Source of the DNA: Sulfitobacter guttiformis
GTDB lineage: Bacteria > Pseudomonadota > Alphaproteobacteria > Rhodobacterales > Rhodobacteraceae
Assembly (NCBI RefSeq): GCF_003610455.1
Contig: NZ_RAQK01000003.1
Span: 1-64,000, forward strand
Length of the DNA stretch: 64,000 nucleotides
Reading direction: 5' to 3'
Shown in pieces: positions 42,712 to 51,503 of this stretch (the stretch's first letter is position 1; every line of letters starts with the position of its first letter). Under the pieces are notes generated by a model. The model worked only from the letters and a program-made list of their open reading frames with translations. It searched no databases and was not told the DNA's origin. Position numbers and translations under genes: made by a program.

Positions 42712-44006
42712 CCGGTCAGACAAAAACAAACCCGTCCAAAACTGCCCAGTCGGCGCCTACAGGCTCTGTACTGTTTGCTGTGCTGCCTTGGATACTCGCA
42801 GCACTGTTGCTGGCCGTCTTGCCGCAGGTGTTCTCCAATAACTCCGCACTGACCATCATGAACCAGATGTCGATCACAATTGTGTTTGCGTTGGCGTATA
42901 ACATGCTTCTGGGGCAGGGTGGCATGCTCTCCTTCGGGCATGCGGTCTATGCGGGTGTCGGCGGTTTTGCCTGCATGCATATCATGAACACCTCCGAGTT
43001 TTTCTCATCCATCCCGCTGGTGATCCTGCCGTTCTTTGGCGGATTGTTCGGCATGGCGTTCGCGGCACTGATCGGTAGCTTTTCGACGCGCACAGCGGGT
43101 ACGACCTTTGCTATGATCACGCTGGGATTGGGCGAGCTGATTGCCGCCTCGTCGCTGATCTTCGTCGCATTCTTTGGGGGTGAGGGCGGTATATCGGGTG
43201 ATCGTACAGACGCGCTGCCGTTCTTTGGTGAGCAGTTCTTGCAGCAAGAGCAGGTCTATTACCTTACCGCAGCTTGGGTTCTTATATCTGCTGCATCAAT
43301 GTATCTATGGAGCCGCACGCCGGTAGGCCGGATGGCGAATGCCGTGCGCGACAATCCAGAACGAGCAGAGTTTTTGGGGTATTCCGCACGATGGGTCCGC
43401 TATTACAGCTTTGTCGCATCAGGGTTTTTTGCGGGTGTGTCGGGTGGCCTTTTCGCTATCAACTACGAGATCCTGACCGAAGAGAACCTAAATGCTGTTT
43501 CATCGGGTATCATTTTGTTGGTGACCTTCCTCGGAGGTGTCGGGTTCTTTTTCGGGCCGATTATTGGGGCAATTACCTTCACCCTTTTACAAACTGTGCT
43601 GAGCCTTTCGACAGAACTTTGGGCATTTTATGCCGGTACGCTATTTGTCCTGACGGTGATGTTCTTTCCGGGCGGACTTGCGGGGCTGATTATGATGCAC
43701 CTGCCTGCTCTGCGGTTGGGAAAGCTGGGACTGCTGGTTGTGCCGTATATCAAAACTCTGGTGCCCGGAGCGATCGGGATTTTGGGGCTGGCCGCGCTGG
43801 TCGAGATGACGTTCCATTACCGGCACGCAGCGGTTGGCGATCATGAGATGACGTTATTCTGGACGACCTTTGACAATCACACACTGTTGCCATGGATCAT
43901 TGCTGGAGCAATCACATTGATCGGCTTTGGCATAGCCCGCGCCACAGCACCTGCGTTGAAAGATGCATGGAACGAAGCGAATACCGCAAGAAAGGCGCAG
44001 TCATGA
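42708..44006 (+). CDS. LivM-type ABC transporter permease
   Basis: A 432-aa permease, longer than a minimal LivM. It contains the family core FALAYNMLLGQGGMLSFGHAVYAGVGGF (residues 61-88, split here by description only), GTTFAMITLGLGELI and FLGGVGFFFGPIIGA. The extra C-terminal part (about 340-420) has two more hydrophobic segments, near residues 345-370 and 395-415. It overlaps the LivH-type gene and the ATPase gene by 4 bp each, giving tight translational coupling. Confidence 0.92.
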   Translation: MTGQTKTNPSKTAQSAPTGSVLFAVLPWILAALLLAVLPQVFSNNSALTIMNQMSITIVFALAYNMLLGQGGMLSFGHAVYAGVGGFACMHIMNTSEFFSSIPLVILPFFGGLFGMAFAALIGSFSTRTAGTTFAMITLGLGELIAASSLIFVAFFGGEGGISGDRTDALPFFGEQFLQQEQVYYLTAAWVLISAASMYLWSRTPVGRMANAVRDNPERAEFLGYSARWVRYYSFVASGFFAGVSGGLFAINYEILTEENLNAVSSGIILLVTFLGGVGFFFGPIIGAITFTLLQTVLSLSTELWAFYAGTLFVLTVMFFPGGLAGLIMMHLPALRLGKLGLLVVPYIKTLVPGAIGILGLAALVEMTFHYRHAAVGDHEMTLFWTTFDNHTLLPWIIAGAITLIGFGIARATAPALKDAWNEANTARKAQS

Positions 44007-44764
44007 GTACACCCGCCCTTGAACTTATCGGCCTTAAAAAGAGTTTTGGCAAAGCCGAGATTATTCGCGGTATCGACCTGTCGATCGGCAAAGCCGAGCG
44101 TCATGCGATTATCGGACCTAACGGTGCAGGTAAATCAACGCTCTTCAACTTGATCACTGCACGGTTTGCGCCCACATCGGGTTCTGTGAAATTACATGGC
44201 GAAAACCTTGCCGGACTTGAGCCATACCAGATCAACCGGAAGGGGTTGAGCCGATCGTTCCAGATCACCAATATTTTTGCGAATATGACGGTGTTTGAGA
44301 ATGTTCGCTGCGCCTTACTGTGGTCTCAGGGTTATAAATACAGCTTCTGGAACTTGGTGAACCGCCAGCGGGAACTGACCGAGGGCGCCGAGGCCATTCT
44401 GGATGAGATCAACCTCCTTGGCCGCCGTAATCTGCCCGCAGGTACCCTTAGCTATGCCGAACAGCGCGCGCTGGAAATCGGGATCACGATTGCCGGCGGC
44501 GCCGATGTCATCATGCTCGACGAGCCGACAGCGGGGATGTCCAACACTGAAACTGATTACATCATGGACCTCATAATGCGCGTGACCGCGGGCAAAACCC
44601 TTGTGATGGTCGAGCACGACATGGGCGTGGTGTTCGGCCTTGCCGACCGTATCAGCGTTTTGGTTTACGGGGAGATTCTGGCCACAGGCGCACCAGCGGA
44701 TGTGCGCGCGGATGCAAAAGTTCAAGAAGCCTATCTCGGCGCAGCACTGGAGGCAGAGCACTAA
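44003..44764 (+). CDS. LivG-type ABC transporter ATP-binding protein
   Basis: A 253-aa ABC ATPase with Walker A GPNGAGKSTLFNL (near residues 38-50), the LivG-specific long insertion (NRQRELTEGAEAILDEINLLG), signature LSYAEQRALEIG, Walker B VIMLDEPTAGMS and the H-loop VEHDMGVVFGLADRI. Its catalytic site is complete. The start overlaps the LivM-type stop. It pairs with the LivF-type ATPase encoded next, which has an altered Walker A. Confidence 0.92.
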   Translation: MSTPALELIGLKKSFGKAEIIRGIDLSIGKAERHAIIGPNGAGKSTLFNLITARFAPTSGSVKLHGENLAGLEPYQINRKGLSRSFQITNIFANMTVFENVRCALLWSQGYKYSFWNLVNRQRELTEGAEAILDEINLLGRRNLPAGTLSYAEQRALEIGITIAGGADVIMLDEPTAGMSNTETDYIMDLIMRVTAGKTLVMVEHDMGVVFGLADRISVLVYGEILATGAPADVRADAKVQEAYLGAALEAEH

Positions 44765-45465
44765 TGATCGAAGTCACCGATATGCACGCCTATTATGGCA
44801 AATCACACATCCTTCAGGGTGTGAACCTGAACGTTCAGGAAGGCGAGATTGTCGCCCTTCTGGGGCGCAACGGGGTGGGCCGTTCCACCACCTGCAAAGC
44901 GATCATGGGCGAGGTCCAACCAAAGGGATCGGTCAAGTTTCGCGGGCAGGAGATTGCCGGTAAGAAGGCCTATGAGATTGCGAATATGGGCATCGGTTAT
45001 GTGCCGGAAAACCGCGATATCTTTCCTGGCCTGACAACCCGCCAGAACCTGACACTGGGCCTTAAACCGGGTCAAAAAGACGGCGCAGGCCGCTGGTCAA
45101 TGCAAATGATGTTCGAAATGTTTGAAAACCTTGACCGCCGTGCCGACGTCGAGGCAAGCGTGCTGTCGGGCGGTGAGCAACAAATGCTGACCATGTGTCG
45201 CACACTGATGGGCGATCCGGATTTTGTAATGATCGACGAGCCGACAGAAGGTCTCAGCCCGCAAATGGTGCAGAAGGTCGCGGAAGTTCTCAAAGCAATT
45301 GCCGAAAAGGGGATATCGACCCTGCTGGTGGAGCAAAAACTGTCGATCGCGATGGATATTGCGGACCGCGTTTATGTTATGGGCCACGGTCAGGTTGTAT
45401 TTGAGGGAACGCCAAAAGAGCTGAAGGCACGTGAAGACGTGCGCAAGGAGTGGTTGGAAGTCTAA
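44764..45465 (+). CDS. LivF-type ABC transporter ATP-binding protein with Arg in Walker A
   Basis: A 233-aa ABC ATPase: signature LSGGEQQMLTMCRTLMG, Walker B FVMIDEPTEGLSP and H-loop-region LLVEQKLSIAMDIADRVYVM. Walker A reads GRNGVGRSTT at residues 34-43, so R40 replaces the nucleotide-binding lysine. Similar GRNGxGRST sequences are, to my recollection, found in a LivF subfamily, so this is probably a subfamily trait rather than decay. ATP hydrolysis may rely mainly on the LivG partner. The start overlaps the LivG-type stop (TAATG). Confidence 0.9.
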   Translation: MIEVTDMHAYYGKSHILQGVNLNVQEGEIVALLGRNGVGRSTTCKAIMGEVQPKGSVKFRGQEIAGKKAYEIANMGIGYVPENRDIFPGLTTRQNLTLGLKPGQKDGAGRWSMQMMFEMFENLDRRADVEASVLSGGEQQMLTMCRTLMGDPDFVMIDEPTEGLSPQMVQKVAEVLKAIAEKGISTLLVEQKLSIAMDIADRVYVMGHGQVVFEGTPKELKAREDVRKEWLEV

Positions 45466-46670
45466 TGCCGGGCTTTGATAAGGACCGCCTGAACCGCATC
45501 GCTGGATGGATGCAATCCTATGTGGATGACCGCCGCTTTGCAGGTGCCTCCGTGCTTGTCGCGCAAGGTGGGCGCGAGGCGTATTACCATGACTGTGGCC
45601 TGCGTGATGTGGCCTCTGGCTTGCCATGGCAGCGTGATACGGTTGCACGCATTTACTCCATGACAAAGCCGGTCACTTCTGTGGCTTTAATGATGCTGGC
45701 GGAGCGTGGATTAATCCACCTCGATGCGCCTTTATCGGATTTCATCCCTTCGTTCAAAGACATGCATTGTTTGCGTGCAGGTGCCACATCGATCGACCAG
45801 ACCGAGGCCTGTGAGACGCCGACACTGCACCAGCTTCTGACCCATACTTCCGGCCTTAGCTATGGGTTCAACCCCGGCGTTTTGGGGAAGGCGATGGCAG
45901 AACAGCAGATCGAGTTTCGTGGTACAAAAGGCACGATGGCCGAGATGGCTGACCGCCTCTCTGTACTGCCGCTGGCCTTTGCACCGGGCACGCGTTGGGA
46001 ATATTCGGTTGCTACCGATATCCTTGGCCGCGTGATTGAGGTCATTACCGGTAAAGCGCTCGAACAGGTTTTCATCGACGAGATATTCGATCCGCTGGGT
46101 ATGAACGACACACGTTTCAAGGTACCTGCGCATGCCCATGACCGTTTCGCCGCCTGCTATACACCGCTGGCTGGAAGCGCGTTTTCTGTTGGTAAAGTCG
46201 ATAAAAGTGCCGAGACATTGCGTGAATTGGACGGGTCCGCTAAATCTCCGTTCTTGCACCCGCAAATTCAGTCTGGCGGCGGTGGTCTTGTCGGTACAAT
46301 CGATGATTATTTGAAGTTCACCGAGATGATGCGCACAGGCGGTGCCGGTATTATCGGTCCCAAAACGCTGGCGTTCATGATGCGCAACCATCTGGGCGGC
46401 GATATTGCGTCAATGGGTCCGCGCAGCTTTGCTGAACAACCTATGGAGGGGACGGGCTTTGGCCTTGGCGGCGCTATCATGCTGGACCCAGGTCGCGCCC
46501 GTGCACCGGGCAGTATTGGTGATTTTAGCTGGGGGGGCATGGCGTCTACCGCGTTCTGGATTGATCCGGTCAACGAGCTGTCGGTGATTTTCTTCACCCA
46601 GCTTATCCCGAGTAGTTCCTATCCCGCACGCCCCCAGCTTAGAGCGTTGATCCACGGAGCGCTGACGTGA
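45465..46670 (+). CDS. Serine hydrolase of the beta-lactamase/esterase EstB family
   Basis: A 401-aa class C beta-lactamase-fold protein without a signal peptide. The catalytic S65-M-T-K68 tetrad (IYSMTKPV), Y180-S-V (WEYSVATD) and LLTHTSGLSYGF are present. The GGGGLVGTIDDYLKF region leads to the C-terminal GDFSWGGMASTAFWIDP in place of a KTG box. Cytoplasmic esterases of this family hydrolyse short esters or lactones. It starts within the LivF-type stop (TAATG), so it is probably in the same operon. An ester- or lactone-opening step after uptake is a plausible role. Confidence 0.87.
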   Translation: MPGFDKDRLNRIAGWMQSYVDDRRFAGASVLVAQGGREAYYHDCGLRDVASGLPWQRDTVARIYSMTKPVTSVALMMLAERGLIHLDAPLSDFIPSFKDMHCLRAGATSIDQTEACETPTLHQLLTHTSGLSYGFNPGVLGKAMAEQQIEFRGTKGTMAEMADRLSVLPLAFAPGTRWEYSVATDILGRVIEVITGKALEQVFIDEIFDPLGMNDTRFKVPAHAHDRFAACYTPLAGSAFSVGKVDKSAETLRELDGSAKSPFLHPQIQSGGGGLVGTIDDYLKFTEMMRTGGAGIIGPKTLAFMMRNHLGGDIASMGPRSFAEQPMEGTGFGLGGAIMLDPGRARAPGSIGDFSWGGMASTAFWIDPVNELSVIFFTQLIPSSSYPARPQLRALIHGALT

Positions 46671-48619
46671 ACCGTGTTCTGTGGACACCGACGGCAGAGC
46701 GCGCCGAGGCATCGACCATGGCGGCGTTCGAGCGGTTTGTGCGCGACACCCGCGGCCTTACATTTTCCGATTATAACGAGATGTGGGAGTGGAGCGTTAC
46801 AGACCTCGATGCTTTTTGGGCGTCGATCTGGGATTTTTTCAACGTCCGCGCGAGCGTCTCGTATGATAAAATCCTCGGTTCACGCAGTATGCCCGGGGCG
46901 CAGTGGTGCCCCGGTGCGATGCTCAATTACGCTGAAAATATCCTGCGCCATGCCGAAGGGCGCGAGGACCATCCCGCCCTCGTAAGTATGTCCGAGACGT
47001 TGGGGCGCAAAGAGCTTTCATGGGGCGAACTGCGCTCGCAAGTCGCATCTGTCGCACATAACCTGAAAGCGATGGGTGTCACGCAGGGCGACCGCGTAGT
47101 GGCGGTACTGCCCAATACAGAAATTGCACTTATTGCATTCCTCGCCACTGCAAGCATTGGCGCGGCGTGGTCGCTTTGTGCGCCGGATATGGGTCATGTT
47201 GCGATCCTCGACCGGTTCAAACAGATTGCGCCAAAGGTGTTCATCTCGCAGGATGGTTATACCCATTTGGGTAAAACTGTAGATCGCCGCGAGGTGCTGG
47301 CCGAGATTACCGCTGGTCTGCCGAGCGTGGTGCAGTTTGTAACCCTTCCGGTTATGGGCAATCTGCCCGAAGGCCATGCTGAGTGGGACAGTCTGTTGCA
47401 CGAGGACGTAAGTTTTACTCCTACGCAGGTGCCTTTCGACCAACCGCTTTGGATCGTCTATTCGTCCGGCACAACGGGCAATCCAAAACCAATCGTACAT
47501 GGCCATGGCGGCGTGGTGCTAGAAGCCGCGAAGCAGTCGCTCCACCATGATATAACCCGCGATGACCGCTTTTGCTGGCTTACGTCGTCTGGCTGGATCA
47601 TGTGGAATGCACAATGGATGGCACTGGGTCAGGGGGCGACCGTTTGCCTTTTTGACGGCGCGCCGAACCATCCTGACATGTTGGCACTCTGGCGTTTTGC
47701 CGCCGAGGAAAAACTGACTTATCTTGGGGCAGGTGCCGCATTTTTTGCGGGATGTCTTAAGGCTGGTATCACACCTCGTGATGCCGTCGATCTGTCGCAT
47801 CTGCGCTCACTTGGCTCAACCGGATCACCGCTCAGCGCTGATGCCTATGACTGGATTTACCGTGACGTGAAGGCCGACGTTTGGCTTGCGCCCATTTCAG
47901 GCGGTACCGATTTGGCTGGCGCGTTTGTTCTTGGCCACCCTGGCATGCCCGTGCGCGCAGGCGAAATGCAGTGCCGCGCCTTGGGCAATGCCGTGCGCGC
48001 CTATGATCCATTCGGACAGGAACTTATTGGCGAAGTGGGAGAGCTGGTTTGCACTGAACCGTTGCCTTCCATGCCGCTCTATTTCTGGGGCGATGATGAC
48101 GGCACTCGTTTGTTTGAGAGCTACTACGATACCTATCCCGGTATCTGGCGCCACGGTGACTGGATCAGCATTGATGCAACTGGCGCCAGCGTAATTTATG
48201 GCCGCTCGGATGCTACGATAAACCGGAAGGGGCTGCGTCTGGGCTCTGCCGAGATCTATCAGGCGGTAGAGGGACTTGATGAGATCCTGGACAGTCTCGT
48301 TGTCGATCTGGAGTTTCTGGGCCGTGAGAGTTTCATGCCCCTGTTTGTGGTCCCTGCGTCAGGGATATGCTTTGACGAAACCCTTAAACAAAAAATTAAT
48401 GATGCGATCCGCAAAGGTGTTTCTGCCCGCTTTATCCCGAATGAAATCGTCGAAGTTGTGCAAATTCCGCGAACGTTGTCAGGTAAAAAGCTTGAGGTTC
48501 CGGTAAAAAAGCTGTTGTTGGGAGGGGACCCCGCAACTGTGGTGAACCGTGACAGCATGGCAAACCCCGACAGCTTTGACTTTTTTATCGCCTATGCGGA
48601 TGCACGGGCCACGACCTGA
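46667..48619 (+). CDS. Acetoacetyl-CoA synthetase-like acyl-CoA ligase
   Basis: A 650-aa adenylate-forming ligase of the acetoacetyl-CoA synthetase type. It shows the long N-terminal domain with MPGAQWCPGAMLNYAEN, the P-loop IVYSSGTTGNPKPIVHGHGG (about 262-281), RSDATINRKGLRLGSAEIYQ and the A10 lysine in PRTLSGKKLEVPVKK. It starts with GTG overlapping the hydrolase stop. It would activate acetoacetate or another short 3-keto or 3-hydroxy acid, possibly one delivered by the transporter. Confidence 0.9.
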   Translation: MNRVLWTPTAERAEASTMAAFERFVRDTRGLTFSDYNEMWEWSVTDLDAFWASIWDFFNVRASVSYDKILGSRSMPGAQWCPGAMLNYAENILRHAEGREDHPALVSMSETLGRKELSWGELRSQVASVAHNLKAMGVTQGDRVVAVLPNTEIALIAFLATASIGAAWSLCAPDMGHVAILDRFKQIAPKVFISQDGYTHLGKTVDRREVLAEITAGLPSVVQFVTLPVMGNLPEGHAEWDSLLHEDVSFTPTQVPFDQPLWIVYSSGTTGNPKPIVHGHGGVVLEAAKQSLHHDITRDDRFCWLTSSGWIMWNAQWMALGQGATVCLFDGAPNHPDMLALWRFAAEEKLTYLGAGAAFFAGCLKAGITPRDAVDLSHLRSLGSTGSPLSADAYDWIYRDVKADVWLAPISGGTDLAGAFVLGHPGMPVRAGEMQCRALGNAVRAYDPFGQELIGEVGELVCTEPLPSMPLYFWGDDDGTRLFESYYDTYPGIWRHGDWISIDATGASVIYGRSDATINRKGLRLGSAEIYQAVEGLDEILDSLVVDLEFLGRESFMPLFVVPASGICFDETLKQKINDAIRKGVSARFIPNEIVEVVQIPRTLSGKKLEVPVKKLLLGGDPATVVNRDSMANPDSFDFFIAYADARATT

Positions 48620-48630
48620 AAGCCCCCGAT

Positions 48631-49497
48631 ATGAGCACCGCCGCCGATCAACTGCTGGAACTTCTGGATATTGAACAGCTGGAGGTCGATCTGTTTCGGG
48701 GTATGGGCAACGGCGGCGAGACGACGACCCGCATCTTTGGTGGGCACGTCATTGCCCAAGCATTGATGGCTGCGTACCGCACGGTTCCCGACCGTTTGTG
48801 CCACAGTTTGCATGCGTATTTCATACGCCCTGGCGATCCGAAAATACCAGTGATTTATCAGGTTGATCGTGCTCGTGATGGCGGAAGTTTTACCACCCGC
48901 CGTGTCGTCGCGATCCAGCATGGGAAACAGATTTTCAACCTCTCGGCATCATTCCACATTGATGAAGAGGGCTGGGACTTCCAGCATAAGATGCCGCAGG
49001 TAGGCACGCCCGAAGAATGGCCGAACCGAGACGAGTTGCGGGAGGCCCATGTTGACAAGATCCCAGAGAGGTTTCGCGATGATTTTATGCGCGAGCGCCC
49101 TATCGAACTACGTGAAGTAGCTCCCCGCGATTTTTTTACGCCTGAAAAAGCGTCTGATCGTAATCACTTGTGGTTTAGGATGGAGGCGGCCAAAGGGCAG
49201 GGGCCACAAATGCAACATTGCTTGCTCGCCTATGCCTCGGATATGAACCTTCTTGGCTCGTCCCTGCGCCCGCATGGGCTGACATGGTTTCAGGGTAATG
49301 TCATGAGTGCCAGCCTTGATCATGCCATGTGGTTCCATGGCCCCATCCAATTCAGTGATTGGCATCTTTACGATCTGGATGCACCTTGGACTGGAAAGGC
49401 CCGTGGTTTCAACCGTGGTTCGATCTACAGTGCTGATGGTACTTTGGTTGCGAGTGTCGCCCAAGAAGGCCTCGTGCGCCCCCTCAAGAAAAAATAA
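48631..49497 (+). CDS. tesB: Acyl-CoA thioesterase II (TesB)
   Basis: A 288-aa double hot-dog thioesterase. It has the N-terminal RIFGGHVIAQALMAAYRTV (about residues 34-52) and SLHAYFIRPGDP, and a second domain with MSASLDHAMWFHGP carrying the catalytic Asp. It hydrolyses medium- and long-chain acyl-CoA, possibly to recycle CoA from dead-end esters of the pathway. It is 11 bp after the ligase gene and is followed by a terminator-like hairpin, so it ends the plus-strand operon. Confidence 0.92.
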   Translation: MSTAADQLLELLDIEQLEVDLFRGMGNGGETTTRIFGGHVIAQALMAAYRTVPDRLCHSLHAYFIRPGDPKIPVIYQVDRARDGGSFTTRRVVAIQHGKQIFNLSASFHIDEEGWDFQHKMPQVGTPEEWPNRDELREAHVDKIPERFRDDFMRERPIELREVAPRDFFTPEKASDRNHLWFRMEAAKGQGPQMQHCLLAYASDMNLLGSSLRPHGLTWFQGNVMSASLDHAMWFHGPIQFSDWHLYDLDAPWTGKARGFNRGSIYSADGTLVASVAQEGLVRPLKKK

Positions 49498-49516
49498 GCC
49501 GCCCCTATAGACGGCT
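49497..49516 (+). terminator. Probable terminator after tesB
   Basis: AGCCG (49497-49501) and CGGCT (49512-49516) form a 5-bp stem with a 10-nt loop, and a T-rich tract (49518-49530) follows. The hairpin overlaps the tesB stop codon. Confidence 0.5.
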
Positions 49517-49574
49517 CATTCTTCATTTTTACTGTAAACTCAATTGATCGCACAACCTATGCGGCGAATTGAAT

Positions 49575-49946
49575 TTATCCAAACATAAAGAAGCACAGCT
49601 TGTTGCCGTCTGGGTCCCGCACGTATGAGCCGTAAAACCGGTCAGGTATGCGCTGGCCCGGAGGTCCGTCACAAGTGGCGCCCAACTCCAGCGCGCGGGC
49701 ATGCAGGCGGTCGGCTTCCTCTTTTTCCGCGATTGGGAAAGCGATCATAACGCCATTGCCAGGATTGCAGGCTTCACCGTCGTACGGTTCGCAAACGGCC
49801 AGCATTGGCTCGCCGCGTTTAGTACCGATAAACGCGATCCGCCCCGCGTCGATCACGACTTTCGCCCCTTTGTCTGCAAACAGATCGCAGTAGAATTTTT
49901 TGGCGCGCTCCATGTCGCTCACGCCGATGGTGGTATAGCCAATCAT
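49575..49946 (-). CDS. VOC family (glyoxalase/bleomycin-resistance fold) protein
   Basis: A 123-aa vicinal-oxygen-chelate protein with two beta-alpha-beta-beta-beta modules. It begins MIGYTTIGVSDMERAKKFYCD and ends GSYVRDPDGNKLCFFMF, the typical closing motif. VOC proteins bind a metal and act as lyases, dioxygenases, epimerases or resistance proteins. It lies 9 bp downstream of an SDR gene at the 3' end of the minus-strand operon. Its role there is unknown. Confidence 0.83.
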   Translation of the reverse strand: MIGYTTIGVSDMERAKKFYCDLFADKGAKVVIDAGRIAFIGTKRGEPMLAVCEPYDGEACNPGNGVMIAFPIAEKEEADRLHARALELGATCDGPPGQRIPDRFYGSYVRDPDGNKLCFFMFG

Positions 49947-49955
49947 CTTATGGTC

Positions 49956-50729
49956 CTAATCGTCAAAGCTGCCAAAGCGGCGGTTGAGTTTGCGCATGCC
50001 GCCGATCCAGCGGTCATAGTTGTCTGTTTTGTTACGCATGTAGGTCTCGACTTCTTTGTGTGGGAGCACAAGAAACGATTCCGCGCGGATGGTTTGTACG
50101 CAGGCCTCTGCAACAGGGCCCGGCTCCATCATGCCGTCAATCGCAGCTACATGTTCCTCATGGCCCCGCGTCATTTCTGTGCGCACAGCCTGAGGGCAAA
50201 GCACTGACACCTTGATGCCAAGGTCGCCATAGCTGAGTGCGAGCCATTCTGCCAAGCCAACAGCCGCATGTTTTGTCACGCCATATGGCGCGCTGCCGAT
50301 CTGGTTGAGCAAACCCGCAGCTGATGCGGTGTTGAGAAGATAGCCACCGCCGCGCGCGGACATCAGTGGTACGAGGTGACGTGCAGCCCAAACGTGGGAC
50401 ATCACGTTGATCTCCCAAATCCGCTGCCATGCATCATCCTCGACCTCGACGCCGCCTGCGACCGAAATGCCTGCGTTCGAGCAAAAAAGGTCGATGGGAC
50501 CCAGATCTGCTTCGACCGCGTCGATCATGTCGGTAATCTGGTCCTTGACCGAAACATCAACATGATAGGCCTTCCCGCCCATCATTTTGGCTGTTTCTTC
50601 GGCACCAGCCATATCGCGGTCAACGCATGCGATATGTTTGGCACCTTCTTCGGCATAGCGCAGGCACATCGCCCGCCCTATGCCCGATGCTGCTCCTGTT
50701 ACGACGATAATTTTATCTTTGAGTTCCAT
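49956..50729 (-). CDS. SDR family oxidoreductase
   Basis: A 257-aa classical SDR: TGAASGIGRAMCLRYAEEGA (residues 11-30), SNAGISVAGG, YGVTKHA with catalytic Tyr and Lys, and VLCPQAVRTEMTRG. The C-terminal extension VLPHKEVETYMRNKTDNYDRWIGGM is common in SDRs of acyl-CoA loci. It is 3 bp from the next SDR gene in the operon. It could oxidise or reduce a hydroxyl/keto group on the acyl-CoA substrate. Confidence 0.87.
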   Translation of the reverse strand: MELKDKIIVVTGAASGIGRAMCLRYAEEGAKHIACVDRDMAGAEETAKMMGGKAYHVDVSVKDQITDMIDAVEADLGPIDLFCSNAGISVAGGVEVEDDAWQRIWEINVMSHVWAARHLVPLMSARGGGYLLNTASAAGLLNQIGSAPYGVTKHAAVGLAEWLALSYGDLGIKVSVLCPQAVRTEMTRGHEEHVAAIDGMMEPGPVAEACVQTIRAESFLVLPHKEVETYMRNKTDNYDRWIGGMRKLNRRFGSFDD

Positions 50730-50732
50730 CGT

Positions 50733-51503
50733 TCAGGTCCACATATTCGAGCCGCCACAGACGGTGAGCGCCTGACCGGTCATATATTTGCTCGCATCTG
50801 ATGCGAGGAATACGGCAAGCCCTGCAAAGTCTTCAGGATCGCCCAAACGACGCAGAGGGATCTCGTTCTCGATCCGATTTGCGACTTCGGGATTATCCCA
50901 AAGTTCGCGGGCAAACTCTGTCTTGACCAGACCGGGACAGATCGCGTTAAAGCGGATGCCATTTGGTCCGAACTCGGCGGCGAGGTTACGTACCAGACCG
51001 ATCAGCGCCAGCTTTGACATGCCATAAGTGCCCAGCATCACCGAGGGTTTGAACGCTCCGATCGAAGAGGTAAACGCCATTGAGCCACCGCCCGATGCCA
51101 CCATGTCAGGTGCTACCATCTGTGCAAGCCAAAGGTTCGAGCGCACATTCGCATCCATCGTTTTCGTATAGGCCTCATCGGGGATTTCGGAGGTTTTCCC
51201 GTAATAGGGGTTAACCCCCGCATTCCCGATCACGCAATCGATAGGACCTGCGAGATCATGCGTGGTGTCGACCAGCAGTTGCAGCTGCTCTTTGTATCCA
51301 ACATTACACGCAACCGCATGGGCGCGGCCTTTGCCAAGGGCGTTAATACCCTTGGCGGCTTCGTCCAGTTGTTCCTGCTTGCGCGCGGATATTACGACGG
51401 TCGCACCGTGTTCTGCCAATGCGGTGGCCATCGCCAGGCCCATCCCTTTGGATGCGCCTGTGAGAAGTGCTACCTTTCCGGTCAGATCAAACAGCTCACT
51501 CAT
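50733..51503 (-). CDS. SDR family oxidoreductase
   Basis: A 256-aa classical SDR with TGASKGMGLAMATALAEHGA (residues 14-33), GNAGVNPYYG, an SxnY-x3-K site in TSSIGAF...YGMSKLA, and a C-terminal MTGQALTVCGGSNMWT. The start overlaps the ACAD11-type gene stop by 4 bp. In the P. putida levulinate pathway an SDR (LvaD) reduces a 4-keto acyl-CoA; this gene or its neighbour could play a similar part, but that is inference. Confidence 0.87.
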   Translation of the reverse strand: MSELFDLTGKVALLTGASKGMGLAMATALAEHGATVVISARKQEQLDEAAKGINALGKGRAHAVACNVGYKEQLQLLVDTTHDLAGPIDCVIGNAGVNPYYGKTSEIPDEAYTKTMDANVRSNLWLAQMVAPDMVASGGGSMAFTSSIGAFKPSVMLGTYGMSKLALIGLVRNLAAEFGPNGIRFNAICPGLVKTEFARELWDNPEVANRIENEIPLRRLGDPEDFAGLAVFLASDASKYMTGQALTVCGGSNMWT

